A DNA stretch of 64,000 bases from positions 62,001-126,000 of the forward strand of contig NZ_JAIGNS010000001.1 in the NCBI RefSeq assembly GCF_019711615.1, written 5' to 3'. The stretch is from Qipengyuania intermedia. GTDB taxonomy: Bacteria; Pseudomonadota; Alphaproteobacteria; Sphingomonadales; Sphingomonadaceae. This document shows, piece by piece, positions 34,042-42,740 of this stretch. Within the stretch, counting starts at the first letter, position 1, and each line of letters begins with the position of its first letter. The notes beneath the pieces were generated by a model. The model was not told the origin of the DNA. It was given only the letters and a program-made list of their open reading frames with translations, and ran no database searches. Both the position numbers and the translations under genes were made by a program.

Positions 34042-35213
34042 GGAGACGGAGTTCCAACGAAGACATCGCGCGATACCTGATTCCGTAGCGCAGCAAGTTC
34101 ATCTTCGCGAACACGCGTAGCTTTCACTTGCTCTTCTAGAGTCGTGATATGCTCAATCCTCTTTTGTTGGCTTTCTTTGTCAGGCACTGAAATTTCTACA
34201 GCTTTTAGCCGGCTTAAACCGAGGTGCGCCACCGAAGAGGTCTGACTGCTTATTCTAACAAACTCGCCAGAATAGAGCATATACCGGAAAAAAGTGTGAG
34301 CAAACTCCGGCATGAGCTTATCACTTCTAAATCTTATCAATGTATTCTGAAAGCAGCAATTATCTATTTCATTATTGAAAATAGAACTTCGGCCGACGAG
34401 CTCTCTACTTTGCCCTTCGTTGAGTAGGATATCTCCTCGGCGGAGACGATATTTGCTGAAATCGTCTTGGTCAAAATCCATTTCGAGAACATCATCGGTC
34501 GTAATGAAGCCATCGTAGACGTTAGCAACTCTCAAATAGGGCACGGAATGCAAGCCCGTCTGATATTTCGGAGATCGCTGCCTGCCGAGAATGAGTTCTC
34601 CAACCTCATCCAATCGATGTCTTGGCAGCGTTGGATCGGAAATTAACTCTCGTCCAAAGGCAACACAGGCAGACCTGAATGCGTTCTCCGCTGCCACCCT
34701 TAGCTTGCGGACGGAATCTGATGTCTTTTCCAATGCCTCGAAACAGTTCAACAAGTGTGCTTGCTGACTAATTGGCGGCAGCAGAAATTCCTCTTTGGCC
34801 AGCGTTTTCCAGTTGATTGTAGGAGATAGCGATCCAACTGAAATGCTAAGCGCTCGCTCCATGAACAAGTCGCTCTCTATGAAGTAAGGTAGAAACTCAG
34901 GCAGTACTGCCTCGGGCTTTGCGCGCAGCACCATGGCATGAGCCGAACAGATCCCTTCGAAATCCGCCACAGCCACCTTGCGTTGATATGCCCGCCGCTT
35001 ACCGAAGATGATGTCACCTGGCCGGAAAAGCAGTTTGGTAGACTCGACGTCGCTGGTATCGCCCCACTGTAGGATGCGGAGACAGCCAGGCTCAAGATGT
35101 TCCAGGCCGACATATCGCTCCATGTCGGCCTCTTCCGGCATGACCCGATTGTTGATCTGGTTCGCCAATTGATCGAAGCGGTAGAGGTTAAGTTTTGACG
35201 GCCCCTCAGCCAT
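34038..35213 (-). CDS. hsdS: Type I restriction enzyme, specificity subunit HsdS
   Basis: A 391-residue specificity subunit with two target-recognition domains separated and ended by conserved helices (LNCFEALEKTSDSVRKLRVAAENAF; RIEHITTLEEQVKATRVREDELAALRNQV). These helices set the spacing of a bipartite target. The start is ATG 35213, because GGAGG stands 6 nt upstream and the overlap with hsdM is only 8 nt; the frame is open for 28 codons further. Both recognition domains are visibly A+T-richer than hsdM and hsdR, as expected for exchanged specificity segments. The target sequence cannot be deduced. Confidence 0.93.
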   Translation of the reverse strand: MAEGPSKLNLYRFDQLANQINNRVMPEEADMERYVGLEHLEPGCLRILQWGDTSDVESTKLLFRPGDIIFGKRRAYQRKVAVADFEGICSAHAMVLRAKPEAVLPEFLPYFIESDLFMERALSISVGSLSPTINWKTLAKEEFLLPPISQQAHLLNCFEALEKTSDSVRKLRVAAENAFRSACVAFGRELISDPTLPRHRLDEVGELILGRQRSPKYQTGLHSVPYLRVANVYDGFITTDDVLEMDFDQDDFSKYRLRRGDILLNEGQSRELVGRSSIFNNEIDNCCFQNTLIRFRSDKLMPEFAHTFFRYMLYSGEFVRISSQTSSVAHLGLSRLKAVEISVPDKESQQKRIEHITTLEEQVKATRVREDELAALRNQVSRDVFVGTPSP

Positions 35214-36714
35214 TGGCATCCTCCGTAGATGCGAGCCCGTCGAGCATGTCGACAAGCGCATCCATTCCAGTCCAGAATTCACGCCCCTCGGCTTCAAAGG
35301 ATTCCCAAGTCGCCGCGAAGGTAACTTGATTGTTCGCGTCGATCGCGTGCCTGACTTTCTTCACGTAGCGGGCGATGGAAAGATTACCTCCAGCGGCGAG
35401 CACGTCTTTAGTCTCAGCTACAGCGGTAAAGCCAGGGTCACTCTCAAACGCCCGATACGCGGCCAGGATACGCGCCTGGTGTGTGTCCCGCAGAAAGCTC
35501 TGGGCCCGTTCGCGGGCAATCTCGTTGACTGCATCGATGAACAGGATCCGGCCCTGCCTTTCGGGCGCTTTCTTGGCCCGGCAAATCACAACACAGGCTT
35601 CCATCGGCGAGTTGTAGAACAGCCCCGGCCCAAGCCCGAGCACACATTCGACCAGATCCGCCTCGATCAGCTTGCGCCGCATCTCGGCCTCTTCATTGCG
35701 GAAGAGCACCCCGTGCGGGAACAGGACCGCACAGCGTCCGGTCTTCGCATCCATGCTCCTCAGGATATGCTGAAAGAAAGCGTAGTCAGCGCGCCCCTGG
35801 GGAGGCGTGCCGAGGAAATTGCGTCCCCAGGCATCCTTCTCCCAGGCGCCGCGGTTCCATTTCTTGATCGAATAGGGAGGGTTTGCGAGCACAACATCGA
35901 AGGTGCGCAGCTTGTCGCCTTCCGCAAATGAAGGCGCAGCAAGCGTATTTCCGCTCGCAACATGAAAATCAGAGACGCCGTGGATCACGAGGTTCATTCG
36001 GGCAATGGCCGCCGTGATCGAAATCAGCTCCTGACCGAACAGACCCATCGTCCGTGTCTCGCCGCCGCGCCGCTGAACCTCGGCCAGACAGGAGATGAGC
36101 ATCCCGCCCGTGCCGCATGTCGGATCGTAGATATCTTCGCCCGATTGCGGCTCAAGCATCCGGGCCATGAGGTGGACCAGCGTCCGGTTCGTGTAGAATT
36201 CCTGCGCGGTATGTCCGCTGTCATCGGCGAACTTCTTGATTAAATACTCATAGGCATTGCCGAGCTCGTCCTCCGGTACAGCGGCAAGCGTCAGCCTGTG
36301 CTTCGAGAAATGCTCGATCAGATTCTTGAGAGTGGCATCGGGCATCTGGCCCTTGTCGGTCCAGGGCGCGTTTCCGAATACGCCCTGGAGCCGTTCCGGA
36401 TTGGCAGCCTCTATCGCCAGGAATGCGGATAGCAGGGCCCGGCCGACATCCTTGGGAGCGGTCCGAACATCGTTCCAGTGGGCGCCTTCGGGGATGAGGA
36501 AGCGATCGTTGGCGGTCGCACTCGCGTATCCCTTGTCGCCGGTTTGATCGAACGCCTCTTCATAGTCTTCGTCCCAGACGTCAGACAGCCGTTTGAAGAA
36601 CATGAGAGGAAAGATGTACTGCTTGTAGTCGCTGGCATCGACCAGGCCGCGCAGCAACGTTGCGGCGCCCCAGAGATAGCTCTCGAGTTCGCGCTGGGAG
36701 ATCTGCTTGCTCAT
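35206..36714 (-). CDS. hsdM: Type I methyltransferase subunit HsdM (copy 1, downstream)
   Basis: A 502-residue N6-adenine methyltransferase subunit. The N-terminal helical HsdM domain (ESYLWGAATLLRGLVDASDYKQYIFPLMFFKRLSDVW) is followed by the AdoMet motif DPTCGTGGML and the catalytic motif NPPY. The start is ATG 36714, overlapping the upstream hsdM stop (ATGA); an in-frame ATG three codons earlier is too close to the ribosome-binding site. It resembles the neighbouring hsdM in layout but differs clearly in sequence, so the two are old paralogues rather than a recent duplication. With one HsdS they could form a heteromeric M1M2S methylase. Confidence 0.92.
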   Translation of the reverse strand: MSKQISQRELESYLWGAATLLRGLVDASDYKQYIFPLMFFKRLSDVWDEDYEEAFDQTGDKGYASATANDRFLIPEGAHWNDVRTAPKDVGRALLSAFLAIEAANPERLQGVFGNAPWTDKGQMPDATLKNLIEHFSKHRLTLAAVPEDELGNAYEYLIKKFADDSGHTAQEFYTNRTLVHLMARMLEPQSGEDIYDPTCGTGGMLISCLAEVQRRGGETRTMGLFGQELISITAAIARMNLVIHGVSDFHVASGNTLAAPSFAEGDKLRTFDVVLANPPYSIKKWNRGAWEKDAWGRNFLGTPPQGRADYAFFQHILRSMDAKTGRCAVLFPHGVLFRNEEAEMRRKLIEADLVECVLGLGPGLFYNSPMEACVVICRAKKAPERQGRILFIDAVNEIARERAQSFLRDTHQARILAAYRAFESDPGFTAVAETKDVLAAGGNLSIARYVKKVRHAIDANNQVTFAATWESFEAEGREFWTGMDALVDMLDGLASTEDANG

Positions 36715-38210
36715 TGGAGCCATCCCCCCTCGGTCAGGACTTCGCGCAGACGATCCTCCGCTGCTCGTGCCTCGCCGAGCGCCGTCTTGAAGGAATCGAT
36801 TGCTTCAGGCAGCGGCGGAATGTCTTCTCCGATTGGCGGAAGGACATAGCGAGAGATATTGAGGGTCCACCCCTCCTTCTTGATCTCATCAATGGTCGCA
36901 ACCTTGGCACGATCCTCGACGTCTTCAAACGCGTTGTACCAGGAGAGGATCTGATCGCTGTGTTCCTTGTCGAGGAAATTCTGCGCACGCCCTTTCCGGA
37001 ACAGACTGGAAGCGTCGATGATCATTACCTTGTTCTTCCGCTCCGCAGGTTTCTTTCGGCGAAGCACCACCACGCAGCCAGCCAGCTGCGTGCCGTAGAA
37101 GAGATTGGGCGCGAGCCCGATCACGGCCTCGATCAGATCTTCCTTGAGCAACTGCGTACGGATTGCTCCTTCGGCCGATTTCCGAAAGAGAGCACCCTGA
37201 GGAAGGACAACGGCCATCCGGCTGTTTCCCGCAGCAGCCATGGAGACGATCATGTGCTGAACGAAGGCGTAGTCACCGTAGCTCTCAGGCGGCAGCCCAT
37301 AGGTGGCCCGTCCCCACGGATCCGCTTCCCACAGGTCACGGCCCCATTCCTTGAGTGAGAAGGGAGGATTGGCGATGACGCAGTCGAACGTGGCGAGTCC
37401 CCCCGTGCTCGCATCCGTAAACGCCGGGCTTCTCAGCGTATCTTCGCGGGCAATCTCGAAATCCTCGATGCCGTGGAGCACCAGGTTCATACGCGCGATG
37501 GCTGCCGTTGTGAGGTTCTTCTCCTGGCCGAAGATCTTCCCATAGAAGGTTCTCGGGTCGCCGCCTTTCCGCTCGACATGCTCGATCGCGCCTAGAAGCA
37601 TGCCGCCCGTCCCGCAAGCCGGGTCATAGATGCTTTCGCCCTCTTGAGGATCCAGCAGCTCGACCATCATTCGAACGACGCTGCGAGGCGTGTAGAATTC
37701 TCCCGCCTTGTTGCGACGGGTAACATCAGCGAATTTGCCGACGAGGTATTCGTAGGCATCTCCCAATACGTCGGTATCGACCTGCGAATTCCCGAGCGCG
37801 ATCTCGGAGAACCCCTCGATCAGATCCTTCAGGAGCTCATCGGAGAACTTCTCCTTGTTACCCCAGTCAGCGGTGCCGAAGACGCGGAAGAGTGTATCGG
37901 GATTGGCGCGCTCGATTTCGCGCATCGCGTGCAGCAGCACGGCGCCAACATTGGACGAAGCCTCGCGCACGTCATTCCAGTGGCACCCCTCAGGCACCTG
38001 AAACCTGTGTATCTCCGGAAAATGCGACGGGTCGGCTTCTCCGTAGAGCTCGCCCGCCTCCGCAGTCTCCTCATCCCAGACGTCCGAGATCCGTTTGAAG
38101 AAGAGAAGTGGGAGAATATACGCCTTCCAGTCGGTGCGATCGACGGCCGAACCGCGAAGCGTATCGGCGGCATTCCACAAAGCCGACTTGATGTCTCGCT
38201 CACCGCTCAA
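36711..38210 (-). CDS. hsdM: Type I methyltransferase subunit HsdM (copy 2, first gene of operon)
   Basis: A 499-residue HsdM subunit with the N-terminal domain (SALWNAADTLRGSAVDRTDWKAYILPLLFFKRISDVWDEE), AdoMet motif DPACGTGGML and catalytic NPPF. Both methylase motifs are intact, so neither copy looks like a dead regulatory subunit. The start is TTG 38210 with AAAAGG 4 nt ahead; this TTG overlaps the stop codon of a 15-codon leader ORF (TTGA), which could drive its translation by coupling. It opens the leftward operon hsdM-hsdM-hsdS-hsdR, in which every junction overlaps. Confidence 0.9.
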   Translation of the reverse strand: MSGERDIKSALWNAADTLRGSAVDRTDWKAYILPLLFFKRISDVWDEETAEAGELYGEADPSHFPEIHRFQVPEGCHWNDVREASSNVGAVLLHAMREIERANPDTLFRVFGTADWGNKEKFSDELLKDLIEGFSEIALGNSQVDTDVLGDAYEYLVGKFADVTRRNKAGEFYTPRSVVRMMVELLDPQEGESIYDPACGTGGMLLGAIEHVERKGGDPRTFYGKIFGQEKNLTTAAIARMNLVLHGIEDFEIAREDTLRSPAFTDASTGGLATFDCVIANPPFSLKEWGRDLWEADPWGRATYGLPPESYGDYAFVQHMIVSMAAAGNSRMAVVLPQGALFRKSAEGAIRTQLLKEDLIEAVIGLAPNLFYGTQLAGCVVVLRRKKPAERKNKVMIIDASSLFRKGRAQNFLDKEHSDQILSWYNAFEDVEDRAKVATIDEIKKEGWTLNISRYVLPPIGEDIPPLPEAIDSFKTALGEARAAEDRLREVLTEGGWLQ

Positions 38211-38254
38211 ATTGCCTTTTCCATTTCAGTCATTTGCAACATTCTTCCAGCCAT
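38207..38254 (-). CDS. putative leader peptide of the hsd operon
   Basis: ATG 38254 opens 15 codons (MAGRMLQMTEMEKAI) ending in TGA at 38207, which overlaps the TTG start of the first hsdM gene. A GGGAG ribosome-binding site lies 7 nt before the ATG. The arrangement suggests translational coupling that delays or limits HsdM synthesis. Confidence 0.4.
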   Translation of the reverse strand: MAGRMLQMTEMEKAI

Positions 38255-38548
38255 TCCTGAACTCCCTGCGCAACTCAAGCGCAATTGCGCGAGCTTGACC
38301 TTCTTTCACCGGAATCTCACCCCTTGGCACTCGTCGGCGTGCAATGCTGCTTTTCCGGATGACCACAGGACCTTGAGCGCTAATTTAGGTAAAGAGGACC
38401 CTAGTATTGGAAGACGCCAACTAGACAGGTACACATAAATGTAGCACAAGCCTCGGACCAACTCTCGAAATCCGCGGAAAGCCGCCATTTTTCGCGAGCG
38501 CTATTTTAGTCTGGAATCCTCTCTCCCCGACCATTTCGATCACGAACG
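38255..38548. other. island-core junction region upstream of the hsd operon
   Basis: About 290 bases without a gene. A perfect 12-bp palindrome GCGCAATTGCGC (38279-38290), extended by TCAAG/CTTGA arms, lies 25 nt upstream of the leader ORF and is a good operator candidate for hsd control. The rest is A+T-richer than the core to the right. I see no tRNA fragment or att-like repeat here, although accessory DNA gives way to conserved genes. Confidence 0.4.
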
Positions 38549-38606
38549 AAAATCGCGCCGCGGCGGACTGGTATTCCCTCGGGAAGATCCAGCTACCAGC
38601 GGCGCG
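38549..38606 (-). terminator. terminator of the porin gene
   Basis: Nested inverted repeats CGCGCCG/CGGCGCG (38554-38560 and 38600-38606) and CTGGTA/TACCAG (38568-38573 and 38594-38599) are followed on the minus strand by TTTT. This forms a strong factor-independent terminator about 30 nt behind the porin stop. Confidence 0.65.
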
Positions 38607-38636
38607 TGTTCGTTTGCGGTCTTCCATGCGCTGAAG

Positions 38637-40025
38637 TCAGAACGAGTATTTCGTCGAGACCTGGATCTTCTGCAGATTGCCCGACTGGCCGTTTTCCAGC
38701 GTGCGTTCCGCGTACATGTACTCGATCCCGATATCGACCGGTTTGACGGGCGAATAGATGATGTTCGCCAGCACGTTCCAGCTTTCGTCGGTCACCGCAC
38801 CGGAGGTCAGCAATACCGGATTGTCGGCCTTGAAATAGGACGCTGCGATGTTGGAGCGGACCTTGTCGGACCACATGTGCCGATAGGCGCCGAAACCCGA
38901 ATAGGTGAAGATCGGGTCGAGATCGCCGTCGAGGTCCAGCGCGGCATCGTTGACGATGTTGAGGCCGATATAGCGCCCCAACCCGTCACCCACCGTTCCC
39001 ATGAAGCGGAAATCGTCGCGCTCGCCCAGCTTCAGCTTGCCGGACAGGCTGACCCCGTACCCCATTGCGCTGTCGCCATCGGTGCCGAAATCGTCCTCCG
39101 AAATCTTCAGGTTGCGCAGAATGCCCGAGGCCGACAGCGAGCCCCAGTCGCCGCTGAAGTTATAGCGCGCAACGATATCGGGAAGCGAATCGTCGCCCGC
39201 TATGACCCTCGCACCCGTGCTCGATGTCACGGTCGTCTCGGGCTGTTCCACCGCCAGCATCAAGCCGCCGTCGGTGTAACGGATCATCGGCTGGCGGGCG
39301 AAGATCGTGCCCGGCGTAGTGCCGATGAAGTCGAGGCTTTCCGGCAAGGCGCCGACATTCTGGAAGGTCGTCCAGGCCTGGCCGAACAGCCAGTTATCGT
39401 AGGTGATGAAGGCTTGCCGCAGGCGAGGTGTATAACTGTTGGACACCCGCTCGTCGCCGTCGGGCGTGACCATGAAGTCGAGCTCGATTTGCGAATTGAG
39501 AGTATGCTCTGCCCCGACGTCGGTCGCTGTCTTGAAGATGAAGCGCGATTGGCGGGCGTTGAAATCGGTGTCCCAGCCCGATCCGTCTCCGCCGACGGGG
39601 ATGGCCCCGGGGATCAGGAAGTCGCGCACGATACTGCCGGAGGCGACCTGGCCGCCGCTGGTGCGCTGGCTGATCGCGTCGAGCTTCACATAGCCGGCGT
39701 AGGACACCGTTGTGTTGCCCACGCGGAAGCCCTTGTCTTCCTGCTTTTTGGGTTCGTCGATCTGCGCGGCGAGTTCTTCCTGCCGCAGCTGCAGCGCGCG
39801 GGTTTCGGCCAGCGCCTGCTGTGTGGCCGCGACGGTTTCCGCGCGGGCCGCATCCATTTCGCCATCCTTGGCATCGAGACGTTCCACCAATTGCATGACC
39901 AGCGCTTCGAGCCGCTCGAGCCGCTCCTCGACGTCGGCATCCTGCGCCGAAGCTGGCACGGCGATCAGGCAGGTCGAAGCGAGCAAGCCTGTTCGCAGCG
40001 CCAGTTTCAAGGACTTCCCAGTCAT
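38637..40025 (-). CDS. DcaP-like outer-membrane porin
   Basis: A 462-residue outer-membrane protein. A signal peptide (GLLASTCLIAVPASA) is cleaved before QDADVEE. A coiled-coil segment of about 80 residues follows (VEERLERLEALVMQLVERLDAKDGEMDAARAE), and then a beta-barrel of alternating strands ending in the typical C-terminal phenylalanine (VSTKYSF). The coiled coil plus barrel is the layout of the DcaP family of trimeric porins, which take up dicarboxylates and other organic acids. It is divergent from acs, so organic-acid uptake is a plausible role. Start ATG 40025; a terminator follows. Confidence 0.82.
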   Translation of the reverse strand: MTGKSLKLALRTGLLASTCLIAVPASAQDADVEERLERLEALVMQLVERLDAKDGEMDAARAETVAATQQALAETRALQLRQEELAAQIDEPKKQEDKGFRVGNTTVSYAGYVKLDAISQRTSGGQVASGSIVRDFLIPGAIPVGGDGSGWDTDFNARQSRFIFKTATDVGAEHTLNSQIELDFMVTPDGDERVSNSYTPRLRQAFITYDNWLFGQAWTTFQNVGALPESLDFIGTTPGTIFARQPMIRYTDGGLMLAVEQPETTVTSSTGARVIAGDDSLPDIVARYNFSGDWGSLSASGILRNLKISEDDFGTDGDSAMGYGVSLSGKLKLGERDDFRFMGTVGDGLGRYIGLNIVNDAALDLDGDLDPIFTYSGFGAYRHMWSDKVRSNIAASYFKADNPVLLTSGAVTDESWNVLANIIYSPVKPVDIGIEYMYAERTLENGQSGNLQKIQVSTKYSF

Positions 40026-40166
40026 TCCAACCTCCCTCTTTTTCTTGTCGGGCGATTATGATGGGCAAGGCTGGACTGGATAAATGGGCGATTGGTCGTA
40101 AGACCTTCGTCTGAAAGCGCGACTGGCCGCTTACCTGCTATGCCGTCGCTGAAGGGAGACACTTTC

Positions 40167-42098
40167 ATGCTCGAGATCGTCAAACGCCCGCAGAGTTCGG
40201 CAGCCACGCACTGCACCAGCAGCGACTACGAAACGATGTACCGCCGTTCGGTGGAAGACAGCGATGCGTTCTGGCTCGAGCAGGCGGAGCGGCTGGACTG
40301 GGTGAAGGCTCCGACCAAGGGCGGTGAGTGGTCTTTCGACCCGGTCGACATCGCGTGGTTCGCCGACGGGAAGCTCAACCTGTGCCACAATGCAGTGGAT
40401 CGCCATGCCGCATCGCGCCCCGATGCGACCGCCTTGATCTTCGAGCCGGACGATCCCCAGAGCGCGGGACGCACCCTCACCTACCGTGAATTGCAGTCCG
40501 AAGTCGTCGCTATGGCGAACGCGCTGAAGGCGATCGGTGTGAAGAAGGGCGATCGCGTCACGATCTATATGCCGATGATCATCGAAGGCGTGCTGGCCAT
40601 GCTCGCTTGCGCAAGGCTCGGTGCGATTCATTCTGTCGTGTTTGGCGGTTTCTCGCCCGAGGCGCTGGCCGGCCGTATCGAGGGCTGCGGGAGCCGTTTC
40701 GTGGTGACCGCAGACGAGGGCCTGCGCGGTAGCAAGCGCGTGCCGCTCAAAACCAATGTCGATGCCGCCCTGGCAGAGCCGGACCACGACACTCCGCTCG
40801 ACGGGATGCTGGTGGTGAAGCACACCGGTGCCGACGTCCCGATGACCGAGGGGCGCGACCACTGGTACCATGACGTCCGCTCCGACGCGGAATGCCCGTG
40901 CGAGCCGATGGATGCCGAAGATCCGCTATTTATCCTCTACACCTCCGGTTCCACCGGAAAGCCCAAGGGCGTGGTGCATACGACCGGCGGCTATGGCGTG
41001 TGGACGGCGACGACGTTCAACTACATTTTCGATTACCAGCCGGGCGAAGTTTTCTGGTGTTCAGCGGATATCGGCTGGGTCACCGGGCATAGCTATATCG
41101 CCTACGGGCCGCTGCTGAACGGGGCCACGCAGGTCATTTTCGAAGGCGTGCCGAATTACCCCGATCACGGCCGCTTCTGGCAGGTCGTCGAAAAGCACAG
41201 GGTCAATATCCTCTACACGGCCCCCACTGCGATCCGCGCGCTGATGCGCGAAGGCGACGACTTCGTGACCAGGCACGACCGCTCGTCGCTCCGCCTGCTC
41301 GGCACCGTCGGCGAACCGATCAACCCGGAAGCATGGCGCTGGTATTTCGAAGTGGTCGGGGAAGAACGCTGCCCTATCATCGACACCTGGTGGCAGACCG
41401 AAACGGGCGGCTGCATGCTCACGACCCTGCCCGGTGCCCACGACATGAAACCGGGCAGCGCAGGACTGCCCTTCTTCGGTGTCCGGCTCCAGCTGGTCGA
41501 CAATGACGGCGCGGTGCTGGAAGGCGCGAACGAGGGCAATTTGTGCATCACCCACAGCTGGCCCGGCCAGGCGCGGACCGTTTACGGAGACCACGAACGC
41601 TTCGTGCAGACCTATTTCAGCACCTACACCGGCAAGTATTTCACCGGCGATGGCTGCAAGCGGGACGAAGACGGCTATTACCGCATCACCGGCCGCGTGG
41701 ACGATGTGATCAACGTGTCCGGCCACCGCATGGGGACCGCCGAAGTTGAAAGCGCGCTAGTCTCGCATCCGCTGGTCGCGGAGAGTGCGGTCGTCGGATA
41801 CCCGCACGACATCAAGGGCCAGGGCATCTACTGCTATGTCACGCTCAACGCGGGCGAGGAAGGGTCCGACGCCCTTTACACCGAACTGCGCAATCATGTT
41901 CGGACGGAAATCGGCCCGATCGCTTCGCCCGATCATATCCAGTTCACCGACGGACTTCCCAAGACACGGTCGGGCAAGATCATGCGCCGGATCCTGCGCA
42001 AGATCGCAGAAAACGATTACGGTTCGCTGGGCGATACCTCCACCCTTGCCGATCCCAGCCTCGTCGAGCGGCTGATCGAGGGGCGGCAGAACCGCTGA
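40167..42098 (+). CDS. acs: acetyl-CoA synthetase
   Basis: A 643-residue acetate-CoA ligase making acetyl-CoA from acetate, ATP and CoA. The AMP-binding signature is [29 protein letters not shown] and the hinge region [21 protein letters not shown] follow; the regulatory lysine is Lys604 in the C-terminal [10 protein letters not shown], the site acetylated by Pat-type enzymes in relatives. I chose ATG 40167 because AGGGAG lies 8 nt upstream and the length fits the family. GGTCGTAAGACC (40094-40105) in the leader is a possible regulator site. It precedes a CrbR-like regulator by 6 nt, forming one operon. Confidence 0.96.
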   Translation: MLEIVKRPQSSAATHCTSSDYETMYRRSVEDSDAFWLEQAERLDWVKAPTKGGEWSFDPVDIAWFADGKLNLCHNAVDRHAASRPDATALIFEPDDPQSAGRTLTYRELQSEVVAMANALKAIGVKKGDRVTIYMPMIIEGVLAMLACARLGAIHSVVFGGFSPEALAGRIEGCGSRFVVTADEGLRGSKRVPLKTNVDAALAEPDHDTPLDGMLVVKHTGADVPMTEGRDHWYHDVRSDAECPCEPMDAEDPLFILYTSGSTGKPKGVVHTTGGYGVWTATTFNYIFDYQPGEVFWCSADIGWVTGHSYIAYGPLLNGATQVIFEGVPNYPDHGRFWQVVEKHRVNILYTAPTAIRALMREGDDFVTRHDRSSLRLLGTVGEPINPEAWRWYFEVVGEERCPIIDTWWQTETGGCMLTTLPGAHDMKPGSAGLPFFGVRLQLVDNDGAVLEGANEGNLCITHSWPGQARTVYGDHERFVQTYFSTYTGKYFTGDGCKRDEDGYYRITGRVDDVINVSGHRMGTAEVESALVSHPLVAESAVVGYPHDIKGQGIYCYVTLNAGEEGSDALYTELRNHVRTEIGPIASPDHIQFTDGLPKTRSGKIMRRILRKIAENDYGSLGDTSTLADPSLVERLIEGRQNR

Positions 42099-42104
42099 TC
42101 GCCC

Positions 42105-42740
42105 ATGACGCAGCGCATCATCATCGCCGATGACCACCCGCTCTTCCGCACAGCGTTGAGCCACGCGGTAGGCAAGGTCTGGCCGGAAGCGGAGATCGTG
42201 GAAGCCTCGTCCGCGGCCCAGGCTCGTGCCGAGGTGGAAATCGGTGCCGAAGCGCTGTTGCTGGACCTGCACATGGGAGATTCCCGCGGATTGTCCGCGC
42301 TCATGGACTTCCGGCAGGACTTCCCCGCCCTTCCCGTGGCCATCGTATCGGCGAGCGAGGATCCGCGCGTCTATGCGGCGGCCAGCCAGCTTGGCGCTGC
42401 GGCCTTCATTCCCAAGTCTGCCCCGCTGGAGCAGATGCGCGATGCCCTTGCCTGCGTCAGGGACGGCGATGGATGGTTTCCCGAGACCGACGCCGAACCT
42501 GACGAAGACCTGGCGAAGATCGCGACGCTCACCCCTGCCCAGCGGCGTATCCTGGCACAGCTCAACGAGGGCCTGCTCAACAAGCAGATCGCTTACGAAC
42601 TGAATATCAGCGAAGCTACCGTCAAAGCCCACATTACGGCGATTTTCCGCAAGCTTGGCGTGGTGAACCGGACGCAGGCCGTATTGCTGGCCGCAAAGCT
42701 CGTCGTGGATCAGGAAGCGGCGGAATCCGCGTCGGGCTGA
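42105..42740 (+). CDS. LuxR/NarL-type response regulator, CrbR-like
   Basis: A 211-residue response regulator. The receiver has Asp9-Asp10, phospho-acceptor Asp54 (ALLLDLHMGD), and a conserved Lys in FIPKSAP; the C-terminal HTH is TPAQRRILAQLNEGLLNKQIAYELNISEATVKAHITAIFRKLGV. CrbR of Vibrio, paired with the hybrid kinase CrbS, activates acs; here the gene follows acs by 6 nt and its 3' end overlaps by about 30 nt the end of a CrbS-like kinase gene on the other strand. The pairing is therefore an inference from both family and position. Confidence 0.85.
   Translation: MTQRIIIADDHPLFRTALSHAVGKVWPEAEIVEASSAAQARAEVEIGAEALLLDLHMGDSRGLSALMDFRQDFPALPVAIVSASEDPRVYAAASQLGAAAFIPKSAPLEQMRDALACVRDGDGWFPETDAEPDEDLAKIATLTPAQRRILAQLNEGLLNKQIAYELNISEATVKAHITAIFRKLGVVNRTQAVLLAAKLVVDQEAAESASG

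Noticed and set aside
2828..38636. Second copy of the tRNA-Leu 3' end as right attachment site
   Set aside because: I looked in the gene-free gaps, especially 10.4-10.7 kb and 38.2-38.6 kb, and found no matching stretch; not proof of absence by eye.
38877..40061. 394-codon plus-strand frame opposite the porin gene
   Set aside because: Shadow of the porin coding strand; no signal, motif or ribosome-binding site supports it.
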